The notes: generated by a model from the letters alone, not told the origin. A stretch of DNA of 64,000 nucleotides from Streptomyces rapamycinicus NRRL 5491 (GCF_024298965.1 NZ_CP085193.1:3844001-3908000), one strand, 5' to 3'; shown: positions 17,065-26,736, counted from the first letter of the stretch. Numbers and translations are program-made.

Positions 17065-17346
17065 CTACGACGCGAACCGCTGGCCCTGACGATGGTCATT
17101 GGCCCTGTAGCCCTCCGTAGCCTCCAGCAGCTTCTTCGAGATGGTGAGAAGGGTGCTGTGCAGGTGGTCGACACGCTGGTTCCACTCGTGCTGACGCTCG
17201 TTGAACGCGCGCTGCGCCTCACCGGACCACGACTCGGACACACCCTTGACCTGCCTCATGATGGTGTCGAGGTCGGTCTTGAGCGTGTTGGCCTCGTTCC
17301 TGACCATGTTGGAGGCTTCGACAACGCCTTCGTACGTAATCTCCAT
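17065..17346 (-). CDS. WXG100 (ESAT-6/CFP-10-like) protein
   Basis: A 93-residue, all-helical protein with the W-S-G turn at the middle (VSESWSGEAQRAF). The pattern is the standard WXG100 helix-turn-helix: LKTDLDTIMRQVKG, turn, FNERQHEWNQRVDHLH. It is encoded 41 bp downstream of the other WXG100-like gene, as in EsxA/EsxB heterodimers, which are exported by the ESX machine and are needed for its activity. Which of the two corresponds to EsxA or EsxB is not settled here. The C-terminal tail (EGYRANDHRQGQRFAS) lacks a clear Y-x-x-x-D/E export motif but has an EGYRAND stretch that may play that role. Confidence 0.95.
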   Translation of the reverse strand: MEITYEGVVEASNMVRNEANTLKTDLDTIMRQVKGVSESWSGEAQRAFNERQHEWNQRVDHLHSTLLTISKKLLEATEGYRANDHRQGQRFAS

Positions 17347-17387
17347 TGAGCTCTAACTCCTGATGCGAGGCGGACAGGTCACGAGGA

Positions 17388-17726
17388 TCAAGAGGCGTGG
17401 AAGGAGCCGAGGATGCCGCTCTCCCCGCCTCCGACGCTGTTGATGTTCTTGAGCTGGTCGATTTCCTCCTGGTCGAAACCGTCCCGGCTCGCCTTCACCA
17501 GTTCGCGGGTGAAGCTCAGCAGCTGGTTCACCCGGCGGACGTCGTTGTTGACCTCCGTCTGGAGGTTGTTGTACGCCCCCGCCGCGATGCCCTTCCAGTG
17601 GCCCTCAACGTGGTCGATCACGTTGTTGAGCTTCCCGATCCGCTCGGTCAGCTGACCTTCCATCCAGTCGATGGCGCTCTCGAGGGTCTTGAAATCATGA
17701 CCTTCTACGCGGAGCTTTTCCGCCAT
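17388..17726 (-). CDS. WXG100 (ESAT-6/CFP-10-like) protein
   Basis: 112 residues from the ATG at 17726 (MAEKLRVEGHDFKTLES), preceded by GGGGAAGG. The longer frame upstream is intergenic. The helix-turn-helix has W-K-G (EGHWKGIAAGAYNNL), with a second helix to about residue 85 and a C-terminal extension (DGFDQEEIDQLKNINSVGG) ending in a small Gly/Ser tail. It is slightly longer than typical WXG100 proteins. It is the first gene of the pair, the likely heterodimer partner of the product of 17065-17346. The acidic tail after the second helix is where export signals lie in characterised systems. Confidence 0.94.
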   Translation of the reverse strand: MAEKLRVEGHDFKTLESAIDWMEGQLTERIGKLNNVIDHVEGHWKGIAAGAYNNLQTEVNNDVRRVNQLLSFTRELVKASRDGFDQEEIDQLKNINSVGGGESGILGSFHAS

Positions 17727-17925
17727 GGCACACCTTCCCCCATGAATCGGATGCGGTGGGACGGCCGGTGCTCTGTGACCGTCCCGTGCGCATCGGACCA
17801 AAGCTGTCAAGGATCACTCTAGTCAGCATCCCCGTGTGCATGACCAACAAGTATCCGGTTGTTACACGGATGGGACGCCGGGGACTGCCGGGTAACGGCA
17901 GGCCTCAAGCCACCGCCGACACCCC
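17727..17925 (-). promoter_or_regulatory. upstream region of the WXG100 pair
   Basis: 199 bp between the mycP stop and the first WXG100 start, AT-richer than the genes around it. On the minus strand a TTGACA lies at 17810-17805 but no good -10 box follows at 17-18 bp, so the promoter is not placed with confidence. Confidence 0.4.
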
Positions 17926-19194
17926 TCATGTGTCACGCCGGCGACGCCAGTCACGCAGCACGACCGCACCGCCCGCGGTGATGCCCACGACCACCGCGCC
18001 CGCGCCCAGGGCGTACGTGGCCAGCCGCGTACGACGCTCCTGCGGGGTCTCGCCCAGGGTGAGGCGCCCGGGCTCGGGCTTCGGGACGTTCGCCGCCGAG
18101 CCGGTGTCCGCCGTGGGGTGCTCGATCTTCTTGTCGTCGTCGGTGAGGGCCTTCACCGGATCGACCACACCCCAACCGATGAACTGATCACGGCCGTTGA
18201 CGCCCCGCTCCGCGGTCTGCTCGATCTGGGCGATGACCTCCTGCCGCGACCAGTCGGGGTGCTTGGCGCGGATCAGGGCGGCCACTCCGGCCACGTACGG
18301 GGCGGCGAAGCTGGTGCCGTTGTCCACGCACTGCCCGCCCTTGGGGACGGTGGAGACCATGTCGACACCGGGCGCCGCGACGCCGACGAAATCGCCGCTC
18401 TGCGAGAAGTACGCGCGCTCGTTGTTGCGGTCGGAGGCGGCGACGGCGAGGACGCCGCGGTAGGACGCGGGATAGGTGCGCTTGGACTTACCGTTCGCGC
18501 CGTCGTTGCCCGCGGCCGCGACCACGACCACGTCGTGCTGGACGGCGTAGGCGGTCGCCTGCTCCAGATCGGTCTGCGAGACGGCGCCCTTGGTGTCCTG
18601 GGAGATGTTGATCACTTGGGCGCCCTCGTGCACCGCCTTCTCGATGGCCTGTGCCATCTTCTGCGGTGTGCCCTTGCCCTCGGCGTTGTTCTGCTTGAGG
18701 GGAATGATCGTCGCCTCGGGGGCCAGACCCACGAAGCCGGTGCCCTGGCGCGGGCGGGCCGCGATGATGCCGGCGACCTTGGTGCCGTGCCCGACCTCGT
18801 CGACCGTCGGGTCCGCGGCGAGTTTCCGCTCGTCCTTGGAGGCGTCCTTGGCCGGGGGCAGGAAGTTCCCCCCGCTCGCCTTGTCGACGGCGGTCTTCAG
18901 CTGGATGTTGGTGTCATCGACACCGGTGTCGATGACGGCGACCCGCACCGGCTTGCCGTCCTTGTCCTTGCCCTTGGTCTCCTCCCAGAGGCGGTCGAAC
19001 ACCAACCGCTGCAGCGACCAGGGCGTTCCCTTGATCTGCTTCTTCATCGGGAACGTGCACTCGCCGTTGCCGTCCAGCGAGAGCGCGGCGGCGGACGGGC
19101 CGGCGCCGGCGCCTGTGGCGGCGGTGAGACACGCCAGTGTCACCGCCGACGACAGGGCGGCCATGCGTGTCATGCGTGGGCGCGCCATGTTCAC
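17926..19194 (-). CDS. mycP: canonical mycosin MycP, S8 serine protease of the ESX core
   Basis: 422 residues from a GTG at 19194 that overlaps the eccB stop (GTGA); an ATG six bases later is equally possible. A signal peptide (ALSSAVTLACLTAATGAGA) is followed by the N-terminal extension with Cys46, which can pair with Cys289 (GGQCVDNGTS), a known mycosin feature. The triad is Asp89 (AVIDTGVDD), His136 (VGHGTKVAG) and Ser295 (NGTSFAAP), with Asn in AAGND. A C-terminal helix (ALGAGAVVVGITAGGAVVL) and RDWRRRRDT anchor it. MycP stabilises the ESX membrane complex and cleaves some substrates. Coupling to eccB and sequence features make this the core mycosin, unlike the two 411-residue copies in the cassettes. 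Confidence 0.96.
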   Translation of the reverse strand: MNMARPRMTRMAALSSAVTLACLTAATGAGAGPSAAALSLDGNGECTFPMKKQIKGTPWSLQRLVFDRLWEETKGKDKDGKPVRVAVIDTGVDDTNIQLKTAVDKASGGNFLPPAKDASKDERKLAADPTVDEVGHGTKVAGIIAARPRQGTGFVGLAPEATIIPLKQNNAEGKGTPQKMAQAIEKAVHEGAQVINISQDTKGAVSQTDLEQATAYAVQHDVVVVAAAGNDGANGKSKRTYPASYRGVLAVAASDRNNERAYFSQSGDFVGVAAPGVDMVSTVPKGGQCVDNGTSFAAPYVAGVAALIRAKHPDWSRQEVIAQIEQTAERGVNGRDQFIGWGVVDPVKALTDDDKKIEHPTADTGSAANVPKPEPGRLTLGETPQERRTRLATYALGAGAVVVGITAGGAVVLRDWRRRRDT

Positions 19195-20762
19195 GACCCC
19201 TGGGGCTGTCGTGCGCTGTTGGTGTCCAGCCGCGGCCCGACCGGCAGGAACTGGGACCAGTTGAGCGGCACCGGAACCGGCTTCGCGTCCCCGTACCCCA
19301 GCCGGACCTGAGCCTTGTTCGCGGTTGTCTGCCCGCCGGACTCCGCGTCCTGCTGTGCGGAGGAGCCGGAACCGTCAGCGCCGATCTTCGACTTGCCCGA
19401 ACTGCCGTCGTTGTTGGCCTGCACCTGATAGCGCAGGCCGGTGTCGGTGACGAGGAAGACCTGGCCGGTGCCGGTCCCCCTCCCCTGGAACTGCCGGTAG
19501 AACAGGCCGGTCCCCGGGGTGACATACGCGCTGGTGGCGCCGTCCACGATGGTCGCGGGGTAGTCCCGGCCCGCCCAGGTCTCGAGGGTGGGCGCACCGC
19601 TGTCGGAGACGTTCGTGAGGATGTTGCACACGGTGTCCCTGGCCCCGCTCCCGCCCTCGGTGGAGTTCACCTGGCGCGGGGGCTCGGAGGGCCAGGTGGT
19701 GTCACCGGCGAACACCGTGGAGTCGGAGACGAAGTCCTGCGGATTGACCTGCATCGGCTTGCCGAGCTGGTTGAGCCCGGCCAACTGCTCACTGCTCAGC
19801 AGCAGCTCGGCGGTGAAGTCGGAGACCGGCTGCACCTTTCCCGGCACCACGACATAGTGCTGGACGCCGCCACCCGTCTGCGCCTGGAGCACCATGCCCA
19901 CCTTGTTGGCCTTGTCCGGCAGGGAGTCGACCCCGGCCGTCGTGTTCGGCTGCCCCGGCACCCGCGGAAACTCCACAGGCGCGCCGTCCTTCAGGGTGTC
20001 CAGCCAGTCGTCGGTCACCTGCTGGGGCTTGGCGCCCTCCGAGAAGAGGGTCCGCAGCAACAGGTTGTACTGGCGGTCGGACATGCTCTTCTCGCCCTTG
20101 GGGCCGCCGAGCAGGTACTTGGTACCGGACGGGTCGACGAGATAGCGGCCCGTCCTCCCCCGGACGTACAGCGCCTGGCTGCCGCGCAGCCGCTGCTTGC
20201 CCTCGACCTTGGACGCCTCACGGTCGGCGAGGATGAAGACCGCCTTCTGCGCGGTCTTGTCCGCTCCGCCGCCCGGCTGCTCGCAGACCACCCAGCGCTT
20301 CTGCTCGACGGCATCGTCCGCCGAGGGCATACGGTCCGGGGCGTACGGAATTCCGATCGTGGGTCCGCGCGGAATGTCGCCGTTGTCGAGCTGCGACTCC
20401 TTCACGCGGACGATGTCCGACTTGTTCTGGTCCAGCAGGAGTTTCGCCGAGGCGAGGTTGAGGACCGGATGCAGCTGTTTCTTTCCACCGGTCTTGAGAA
20501 TCACGTATCGGGTCGTCGAGTCGCTGCCGACGATGATGTGGGACGCGGTGTTGTCCCACCCCTTCGGCGCGGTCGGCCGGATCATGCCCCATGCGCCGAA
20601 TCCGGCAAGGATCAGCGCCCCGACGATGACACCCGGGAGAAACGCGCGCAGCGGACGTGGCGCACCGTCGTCCATGACGGTGGGCGAGGGCTGCACGAAC
20701 GAGGCAACCATCCGTTTCTTCGCAAAGGTGTAGGCATTGAGCTCGTCCCGCCGCGATGCCAT
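19191..20762 (-). CDS. eccB: EccB, type VII secretion core membrane protein
   Basis: A 523-residue protein. It has the family N-terminus (MASRRDELNAYTFAKKRMVASF), one membrane helix at about 44-60 (VIVGALILAGFGAWGM), and a large external domain with repeated R-x-x-L-like units (RYVILKTGGKKQLHPVLNLASAKLLL) that closely match the EccB repeat signature. Two Cys (VVCEQPG, DTVCNIL) fit the known EccB disulfide. EccB forms the periplasmic-side part of the ESX pore. The stop overlaps the mycP start by 4 bp, so the two are translationally coupled. The gene is divergent from eccE across a 172-bp control region. Confidence 0.97.
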   Translation of the reverse strand: MASRRDELNAYTFAKKRMVASFVQPSPTVMDDGAPRPLRAFLPGVIVGALILAGFGAWGMIRPTAPKGWDNTASHIIVGSDSTTRYVILKTGGKKQLHPVLNLASAKLLLDQNKSDIVRVKESQLDNGDIPRGPTIGIPYAPDRMPSADDAVEQKRWVVCEQPGGGADKTAQKAVFILADREASKVEGKQRLRGSQALYVRGRTGRYLVDPSGTKYLLGGPKGEKSMSDRQYNLLLRTLFSEGAKPQQVTDDWLDTLKDGAPVEFPRVPGQPNTTAGVDSLPDKANKVGMVLQAQTGGGVQHYVVVPGKVQPVSDFTAELLLSSEQLAGLNQLGKPMQVNPQDFVSDSTVFAGDTTWPSEPPRQVNSTEGGSGARDTVCNILTNVSDSGAPTLETWAGRDYPATIVDGATSAYVTPGTGLFYRQFQGRGTGTGQVFLVTDTGLRYQVQANNDGSSGKSKIGADGSGSSAQQDAESGGQTTANKAQVRLGYGDAKPVPVPLNWSQFLPVGPRLDTNSARQPQGS

Positions 20763-20934
20763 GTCTCGTCCGCTTCTCCCCGTGTGATGGTGCAGTACGT
20801 ACGCTCGGTCGCCGTAGGGAGATTACTCATCCGCTCGGGTCACCCGACACCCGAGCCACCCTTCACGCGCCTTTCCGATACCGTAAACACACAATCGGCC
20901 AGGACAACATCAGGACAAGCGGGGGGTCTCCGGG
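20763..20934. promoter_or_regulatory. divergent control region between eccB and eccE
   Basis: 172 bp containing an 8-bp inverted repeat, GCTCGGGT at 20833-20840 and ACCCGAGC at 20849-20856, with 8 bp between. It may be an operator for coordinated control of both arms or a hairpin in the leader. The eccE start is preceded by GCGGGGGG. Confidence 0.5.
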
Positions 20935-22182
20935 ATGAGCTCTGCCACCCATGTGCGTGCCGCCGTGCCGCGGCAGCCCTCACGCACGGCGAGCCTGGGC
21001 CCCCTGCGGCTGTATCAGCTCGTGCTCATCGAGGTGGCCGCCGCGATCCTCGTCGTCGCCTGGACCGTGGATTCACTGCTGATGGTGCCCGCGGGAGTCA
21101 TCGCCCTCGCGCTTGTGCTGCTCGCGGTGTTGCGGCGCAGGCAGCAGCCGTTCGTCGACTGGCTCGTCACCATCAGCGCGTTGCGCACCCGCCAGAAGCA
21201 GGCCAAAGGGCCGGTCCCGGCCGGAATCGACCCGTCGCTCGCACCCACCGTGGAATGCGATCCGGCGCTGCGCACCTACGCGTATGTGGCTCGGGACCGC
21301 CGCGAGATCGGAATGATCGGCGACGGTACGTTCCTCACGGCGGTGCTCCAGGTCCAGTCGACCGACGCTCCACTGCGGCCGATGCGCACCAAACGACCGC
21401 TTCCGCTCTCGCTGCTGCAGGACGCGCTGGACGTGGACGGCATTCAGCTGGAATCGGTGCAGGTGGTGCAGCACTCACAGACCGCGCCCGCACCCCATCT
21501 GCCCGAACAGGCCGCGGCGGCGCGCAGCTATGCCCCGCTGCAGGAACTGGCCGGAGCGCCCGCCGTCCGGCTGACCTGGGTGGCGCTCAAGCTGAATCCC
21601 GAGCTGTGTCCGGAGGCCATACGGGCGCGCGGCGGTGGCCTGGAGGGCGCTCAGCGGTCCCTGCTGCGCGCGGTTGACCAGCTTGCCAGCCGGCTGACCG
21701 GTGCCGGATTCTCGGCGCGACCGCTGGCCGAGGGTGAACTCACCACGGCCCTCGCCACCTCGGCGTGTGTCAATCCGCATGCGACGACCCAGGCGGGGCG
21801 TGCGAGCACGCCTACGCGCCGGACGGTGGAGACCTCGCGCGCCTGGCGCTGCGACGACCGGTGGCACACCACCTACTGGGTGGGGCGCTGGCCGCAGATG
21901 GGCCCGGAATCGGTGCCGCTGCCGCAACTCGTGGCGCTGCTGACCTCCATGCCCGCCCTCGCGTCCACCTTCAGCCTGACCCTGACGCATGACGACGGCA
22001 GCCGTAACGCCTCCTCGGTCACCGGGCACATCAGGGTCACCGGGCGCAGCGACACCGATCTGATCACCGCCCGCAAGGCCTTGGAGCGCGCCGCGCGGGG
22101 AGTGCGGGTCGGACTGGTACGTCTCGACCGTGAGCAGTTGCCCGGTGTACTCGCGACGCTCCCGCTGGGAGGTACCCGCTGA
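20935..22182 (+). CDS. eccE: EccE, type VII secretion membrane component
   Basis: A 415-residue protein. Two adjacent membrane helices near the N-terminus (residues about 28-46 and 49-66: LVLIEVAAAILVVAW, LMVPAGVIALALVLLAVL) are followed by RRRQQPFVDW and a cytoplasmic domain, the EccE layout. EccE sits at the edge of the ESX inner-membrane complex. Its stop TGA shares its last base with the ATG of the next gene (TGATG), so the two are translationally coupled. The central part carries an unusually Thr/Arg-rich segment (ATTQAGRASTPTRRTVETSR). Confidence 0.93.
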   Translation: MSSATHVRAAVPRQPSRTASLGPLRLYQLVLIEVAAAILVVAWTVDSLLMVPAGVIALALVLLAVLRRRQQPFVDWLVTISALRTRQKQAKGPVPAGIDPSLAPTVECDPALRTYAYVARDRREIGMIGDGTFLTAVLQVQSTDAPLRPMRTKRPLPLSLLQDALDVDGIQLESVQVVQHSQTAPAPHLPEQAAAARSYAPLQELAGAPAVRLTWVALKLNPELCPEAIRARGGGLEGAQRSLLRAVDQLASRLTGAGFSARPLAEGELTTALATSACVNPHATTQAGRASTPTRRTVETSRAWRCDDRWHTTYWVGRWPQMGPESVPLPQLVALLTSMPALASTFSLTLTHDDGSRNASSVTGHIRVTGRSDTDLITARKALERAARGVRVGLVRLDREQLPGVLATLPLGGTR

Positions 22183-23030
22183 TGGCCGCATCCGCCTTCT
22201 CCCCCGCCGCTTCTCCTTCCGGTCATGGGGCCGATCCGGATTCCGCCCCCGGGGCGGGTCTGGGGTCCGGTCCCATGATTTCCGGTGCCGGCGCCCCCGG
22301 AATGGCCGGTGACCCTGGCTCGGCACGCAGAACGCGCCCAGGTTTCGGGCTCATCGGGCCCCGGCGCGGACGGCAAACGCTGCCCCTGGAGGAAGTGGAG
22401 GCGCTGGCGCTGCCCATCGGCGACGACGGCGTCATCATCGGGGTGGACGAGCAGAACCAGCCCGCCGTCCTCGGCTTCAACCGCCCCGAGCCGTTCGACG
22501 TGGTCCTCGTCGGCGGACTGTGGACCGCGCAGGTGCTGGCCTTCCGGGCGGCGGCCACCGGCGCCCGTATCGCCGTCGAGACCGGCCGGCCGCATCTGTG
22601 GACCAACTTGGTGCAGGTCGCGGGCGGCGGACAGCAGTGCATGACCGTCTTCGACGTGGGCCGGGTGCCGCCGCAAGGGCCTTCGGTAGGCAGTCCGGTT
22701 CTGGTCGTCCGGGACTGCGGCATGCGCCCGCCACGGGGCCGGGTCTCCGCGCTGCCCTGGCAGTCGGTGCTGACCCTGCTGCCGTATCTGAGCCCGGTCG
22801 CGCCGCGGCTGCTCGAGCACGCCGGACTGGTCGGCATTCAGCGCGTTTCGCCGGACGAGGCCGAGGAGATAGGCCGCGTCATGGGCCTTCCACAGGCCGA
22901 CGTCGCGGCGCTGTCCACGCTTCCCGACTGGGTCACCCTCTGGTGTACACGTACCGGACGGCAGTTCGTAACCGTGCAGGCAACGGATGCCGAGACGGGG
23001 CTGCTGGGATCTCCGCGTCGGGTGGACTGA
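22182..23030 (+). CDS. ESX-associated protein of unknown function, coupled to eccE
   Basis: A 282-residue protein. The first 55 residues are low-complexity Ala/Gly/Pro/Ser. The rest (RRGRQTLPLEEVEALALPIG onward) is a globular alpha/beta domain with a central GGLWTAQVLAFRAAATGARI segment that resembles a nucleotide-binding-like or EccC-like beta-alpha unit but lacks a Walker A motif. No membrane helix is seen. It overlaps the eccE stop by one base, so its job is tied to the secretion machine. Homologous accessory genes sit next to eccE in Streptomyces ESX loci; function is unknown. Confidence 0.82.
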   Translation: MAASAFSPAASPSGHGADPDSAPGAGLGSGPMISGAGAPGMAGDPGSARRTRPGFGLIGPRRGRQTLPLEEVEALALPIGDDGVIIGVDEQNQPAVLGFNRPEPFDVVLVGGLWTAQVLAFRAAATGARIAVETGRPHLWTNLVQVAGGGQQCMTVFDVGRVPPQGPSVGSPVLVVRDCGMRPPRGRVSALPWQSVLTLLPYLSPVAPRLLEHAGLVGIQRVSPDEAEEIGRVMGLPQADVAALSTLPDWVTLWCTRTGRQFVTVQATDAETGLLGSPRRVD

Positions 23031-23082
23031 TCCGGGTCGAACCCGTCCGGGCTGGTCCGTCGTTGATCGACACCGCTCGAGT

Positions 23083-23108
23083 GCGGTCCACATCATGCCG
23101 TGGACCGC
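23083..23108. terminator. 9-bp inverted repeat between the eccE operon and the EspI-like gene
   Basis: GCGGTCCAC (23083-23091) and GTGGACCGC (23100-23108) lie 52 bp after the stop at 23030, within the 268-bp gap before the next start. It fits a terminator for the eccE operon; a regulatory site for the downstream gene is also possible. Nothing else was recognised in 23109-23285 apart from a strong AGGAGG at 23289-23294. Confidence 0.55.
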
Positions 23109-23298
23109 TTCGAGTGGCGGATGGGCCTGCCCCCGCGGCGGTCATGGTGATTAGTCTTGGGGTACCCGGTGGAGCGCCCGTTCAGGGGCCCCCGGCGTCA
23201 CAAAAGGGGAAAGCCGAACGGTCGGACGACAGTAGCGATCGGCAACAGATCGGCCTCGCCAAGAATTTCAAGGGTGTTCGACCACACCAGGAGGCATT

Positions 23299-26200
23299 GT
23301 GAGCAGCGATCGGGACGAGATCCGCACGGGCGGAAACACACCCGGCGATGATCGGTCCGACGCGGAGACCGAGCACACGGGCGAGTTCACCATCGACTAC
23401 ACCCCACCCGCCTGGTACACGCAGAACGCTTCGTCGTCGTCCTCTCCGTCCTCCACGGCCCCCTCGTCGACCGGCGGTTCCGGGGGAACCGGAACGGGCG
23501 CCGGTGCGGGGATGCCGGGTCCGCCGCCTCCGCCGCCGCCCACGGGCAATCCGGTGCCCGTGCCGGGGATGCCGGAGCCGAGCGGTTTTCCAGGTGCCTG
23601 GCCGCCGCCGGCCTCGGCGCCCTCCTCCGATGTCGCGTCGGACGCCTCCGAGGTGGAGGAGGTCCCCGCGCAGGAGGTCCCCGCGCAGAGGGAGAACGAG
23701 GCACGGTCGGAACCGGAGAGCAGAGAGTCCGACTCGGGCATTCACCTGTCGCCTTTGTCTGACTCTGGGTCGGATTCGATTGGTTCCGCGCCCGCGAGTG
23801 ACGGCGTTACGGATGGCGGCGTTTCAGATGGCGGCGTTTCGGACACCGCTGAGCCCGAGCCCTCCTACGAACCCTCCGCCCCGGCAGCCGATGTCGAGAC
23901 GGAGGATTCGGCTGCGGCTTCCTCTTCCGCTTCCGCTCCCGTCGATGACGACTTCACGCTGGCGCCCGCCGCTGCTCCGCGGGACGACGACGCCTTCCGG
24001 GCGGACTCGGAGCACGCCTCCGAGGCGGGCTCCGACGAGAGCGAGAACGGCGATCTGGGCAGCCCCTCCACCGTGCGGTTCTCCACCGCCTCGCTGCGGC
24101 GCGAGATCGCCGAGAGGCGGAGTGAGGACTCCGACGCCGGGGTCGCTGATTCCGGTTCCGATTCTGGGTCTGGATCTGGGTCTGGATCTGGGGCTGGGTT
24201 TGCGTCCGGTTCCGGTTCGGACGGCGATTCCGGCTCCTCGGACTCGGACGACCGTACTGATGACAATGTGCGCAGCGAGGGCACATTGCGCTTCTCCACG
24301 GCCGCGCTGCGGCGTGAGATGGAGGAGTTGCGACAGGCGAGCGCCGAGCCTCAGGACGCGGTCCCCGAGGACGCGGTCCCGCAGGACGCGGTCCCCGACG
24401 ACGCCGTGCCGCCGAGCGCGCCGTCGCCCGAGCAGCCCGCCACCACCTGGGCCCCGCCGCCCGTTCCGCAGTCGGGGCTGCCGCCCCTGCCGCCGGACTT
24501 CCAGCCCGCGGCGCCCGAGGACGCTCCACCGGCTCCGGGTCCCGCTCCGGTTCCGGAGCAGCGTACGGATGGACCCGCCACCCCGGGTGCCGGAGTGCCG
24601 CTCCCGCCCCAGGACACCTCCTGGGCGCCTCCCCCGCCCCAGACGCACGGTCAGCCCGGGCAGCCCGTCGCCGGGCCGGGGCCGCAGGGCGGATACGGCT
24701 ATCCGCGTCCCGGCGAGGGCGCCCCCGGTGCGATCCCCGGCCAGCCCGGTCCGGCCCCGCTGCCGGACCAGGCCCCGGGGGCGCAGCCCCCGGCGGGCAA
24801 CGTGCCCGGCCCGCAGGGCGGTTACCAGCAGCCCGGCCCGGGCGTACCGGGTCCCTGGCCGGAGGGTGCCCCGGCTCCGCAAGGGCCCCACTACGGCTAT
24901 CCGCCCCCGGGGGCCCAGCCCGCGCCCGGCCCGGGTGGTCCGGGGCAGGGCCAGGGGCCGGCGCCCGTCCCGGGCGGCTACGGCTTCCCGCAGCCGCCCG
25001 CCCCGGACCAGCAGGGGCAGGGCCCGTACCAGCAGCCCCCCGCACAGCCCTACCCCACGCCCCAGCCGGGGCAGGTCGAGTACCCGGGCCGGCCCGGACA
25101 GCCCGCCCAGCCGATGTACCCGGACCAGCCCGGACAGCCTGGTCAGCCGGGCCAGCCGGGACCGTACGCGCCGAACGGCCCCGTCCAGGGCCAGCCGCCG
25201 CATGACCCCCAGGGTCAGCAGTTCCCCGGGCAGCAGGGTCCGGGCGCGCAGGGTGGGTACGGCTTCCCGCGGCCCGGCGACGGCGCTCCCGGGCCCGTGC
25301 CCGGGCAGTCGGCGCAGCCACAGCCGCACGACGGCTACGGCTATCCGCGCCCGGACGCCCAAGCCGCCCCGGCGGCCCCGGCCGACCCCCGTACCGGCGG
25401 CTGGCCGACCGTGACGCCCGACCAGCGGCGCCAGGCCGGGGGCGCGGGGGCGCCGCTCGGATACACCGCCGCGGTCGAGCTCTCCTCGGACCGGCTGATC
25501 AAGGGCAAGCAGAAGCCGAAGAAGAACACTCCGGGCCCCTCCCGCTTCAAGCTCGGCGGCAAGAAGGAGGAGGCGGAGCGGCAGCGCAAGCTGGAGCTGA
25601 TCCGCACGCCGGTGCTCTCCTGCTACCGCATCGCGGTGATCAGCCTCAAGGGCGGTGTCGGCAAGACCACGACGACCACCGCCCTCGGCTCGACCCTGGC
25701 CATCGAGCGCCAGGACAAGGTCATCGCGATCGACGCCAACCCGGACGCGGGCACCCTCGGCCGAAGGGTCCGCCGGGAGACCGGTGCGACCATTCGCGAC
25801 CTGGTCACGGCGATCCCGTACCTCAACAGCTACATGGACATCCGGCGGTTCACCTCACAGGCTCCGTCGGGGCTGGAGATCCTCGCCAACGACGTTGATC
25901 CGGCGGTCTCGACGACGTTCAACGACGACGACTACCGCCGCGTCATCGACGTCCTGGGCAAGCAGTACCCGATCATCCTCACCGACTCGGGCACGGGCCT
26001 GCTCTACAGCGCCATGCGCGGCGTCCTCGACCTCGCCGACCAGCTGATCATCATCTCCACGCCCTCGGTGGACGGCGCGAGCAGCGCCAGCACCACCCTG
26101 GACTGGCTGTCCGCGCACGGCTACGCGGATCTGGTCTCGCGGAGCATCACGGTGATCTCCGGGGTGCGGGAGACCGGCAAGATGATCAAGGTCGAGGACA

Positions 26201-26640
26201 TCGTGTCCCACTTCGAGACCCGCTGCCGCGGGGTGATCGTCGTACCGTTCGACGAGCATCTGTCGGCGGGCGCCGAGGTGGACCTGGACATGATGCGGCC
26301 CAAGACCCGTGAGGCGTACTTCAACCTCTCGGCCATGGTCGCGGAGGACTTCACCCGCGCCCAGCAGGAGCAGGGTCTGTGGACGGGCGACGGAGGGGCT
26401 CAGCCGCCGCAGGTGGCCCCGCCGATGCCCGGATATGCCCAGCAGCAGCCCTATCCGGGCGCCTACGCGCCTCAGCAGGGCCAGCAGCCGCAGTACCCCG
26501 GGTACCCGCAGCAAGGCGGCCAGCAGGGCTGGCAGCAGTCCTACGAGCAGGGGCAGCAGCCGCAGCCCGGCCAGCCGTGGCAGCAGGCCCAGCCGGGGCA
26601 ACCGGGGCAGCCCTGGCAGCAGCAGCCCCCGCAGCAGTAG
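23299..26640 (+). CDS. EspI/MinD-ParA-like ATPase with very long disordered Pro-rich N-terminus
   Basis: 1113 residues from a GTG at 23299 with AGGAGG just upstream. Residues 1-730 are disordered: acidic Ser/Asp-rich first (about 1-370), then Pro/Gly/Gln-rich with at least four YGYPRPG-like units ([44 protein letters not shown]). A short motif is present twice, [13 protein letters not shown] at 260-272 and [13 protein letters not shown] at 331-343. The C-terminal domain is a SIMIBI ATPase with a deviant Walker A (K784-GGVGKTTT), switch-like [10 protein letters not shown] and ILTDSGTG. A Gln/Pro/Gly tail follows. The layout matches mycobacterial EspI, a regulator of ESX-1, hence a regulatory or positioning role is inferred. 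Transcription ends at a 19-bp hairpin. Confidence 0.92.
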   Translation: MSSDRDEIRTGGNTPGDDRSDAETEHTGEFTIDYTPPAWYTQNASSSSSPSSTAPSSTGGSGGTGTGAGAGMPGPPPPPPPTGNPVPVPGMPEPSGFPGAWPPPASAPSSDVASDASEVEEVPAQEVPAQRENEARSEPESRESDSGIHLSPLSDSGSDSIGSAPASDGVTDGGVSDGGVSDTAEPEPSYEPSAPAADVETEDSAAASSSASAPVDDDFTLAPAAAPRDDDAFRADSEHASEAGSDESENGDLGSPSTVRFSTASLRREIAERRSEDSDAGVADSGSDSGSGSGSGSGAGFASGSGSDGDSGSSDSDDRTDDNVRSEGTLRFSTAALRREMEELRQASAEPQDAVPEDAVPQDAVPDDAVPPSAPSPEQPATTWAPPPVPQSGLPPLPPDFQPAAPEDAPPAPGPAPVPEQRTDGPATPGAGVPLPPQDTSWAPPPPQTHGQPGQPVAGPGPQGGYGYPRPGEGAPGAIPGQPGPAPLPDQAPGAQPPAGNVPGPQGGYQQPGPGVPGPWPEGAPAPQGPHYGYPPPGAQPAPGPGGPGQGQGPAPVPGGYGFPQPPAPDQQGQGPYQQPPAQPYPTPQPGQVEYPGRPGQPAQPMYPDQPGQPGQPGQPGPYAPNGPVQGQPPHDPQGQQFPGQQGPGAQGGYGFPRPGDGAPGPVPGQSAQPQPHDGYGYPRPDAQAAPAAPADPRTGGWPTVTPDQRRQAGGAGAPLGYTAAVELSSDRLIKGKQKPKKNTPGPSRFKLGGKKEEAERQRKLELIRTPVLSCYRIAVISLKGGVGKTTTTTALGSTLAIERQDKVIAIDANPDAGTLGRRVRRETGATIRDLVTAIPYLNSYMDIRRFTSQAPSGLEILANDVDPAVSTTFNDDDYRRVIDVLGKQYPIILTDSGTGLLYSAMRGVLDLADQLIIISTPSVDGASSASTTLDWLSAHGYADLVSRSITVISGVRETGKMIKVEDIVSHFETRCRGVIVVPFDEHLSAGAEVDLDMMRPKTREAYFNLSAMVAEDFTRAQQEQGLWTGDGGAQPPQVAPPMPGYAQQQPYPGAYAPQQGQQPQYPGYPQQGGQQGWQQSYEQGQQPQPGQPWQQAQPGQPGQPWQQQPPQQ

Positions 26641-26660
26641 CGAGCGCAGAAGCGAATGCG

Positions 26661-26702
26661 AATGCGCCCCGTGGACCGGTGATCCGGTCCACGGGGCGCA
26701 TT
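26661..26702. terminator. 19-bp perfect hairpin between convergent EspI-like and ribF genes
   Basis: Arms 26661-26679 and 26684-26702 (AATGCGCCCCGTGGACCGG and its complement) with a 4-nt loop. A textbook bidirectional terminator shared by the plus-strand ESX ATPase gene and the end of the minus-strand ribosome-maturation operon. Confidence 0.9.
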
Positions 26703-26704
26703 GG

Positions 26705-26736
26705 CGTTCACCCGTTCACTCGTTCATTCGTTCACA
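26705..26736. repeat. four octamer tandem repeats
   Basis: CGTTCACC, CGTTCACT, CGTTCATT and CGTTCACA follow each other directly after the terminator. Short imperfect tandem repeat of no known function. Confidence 0.8.
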
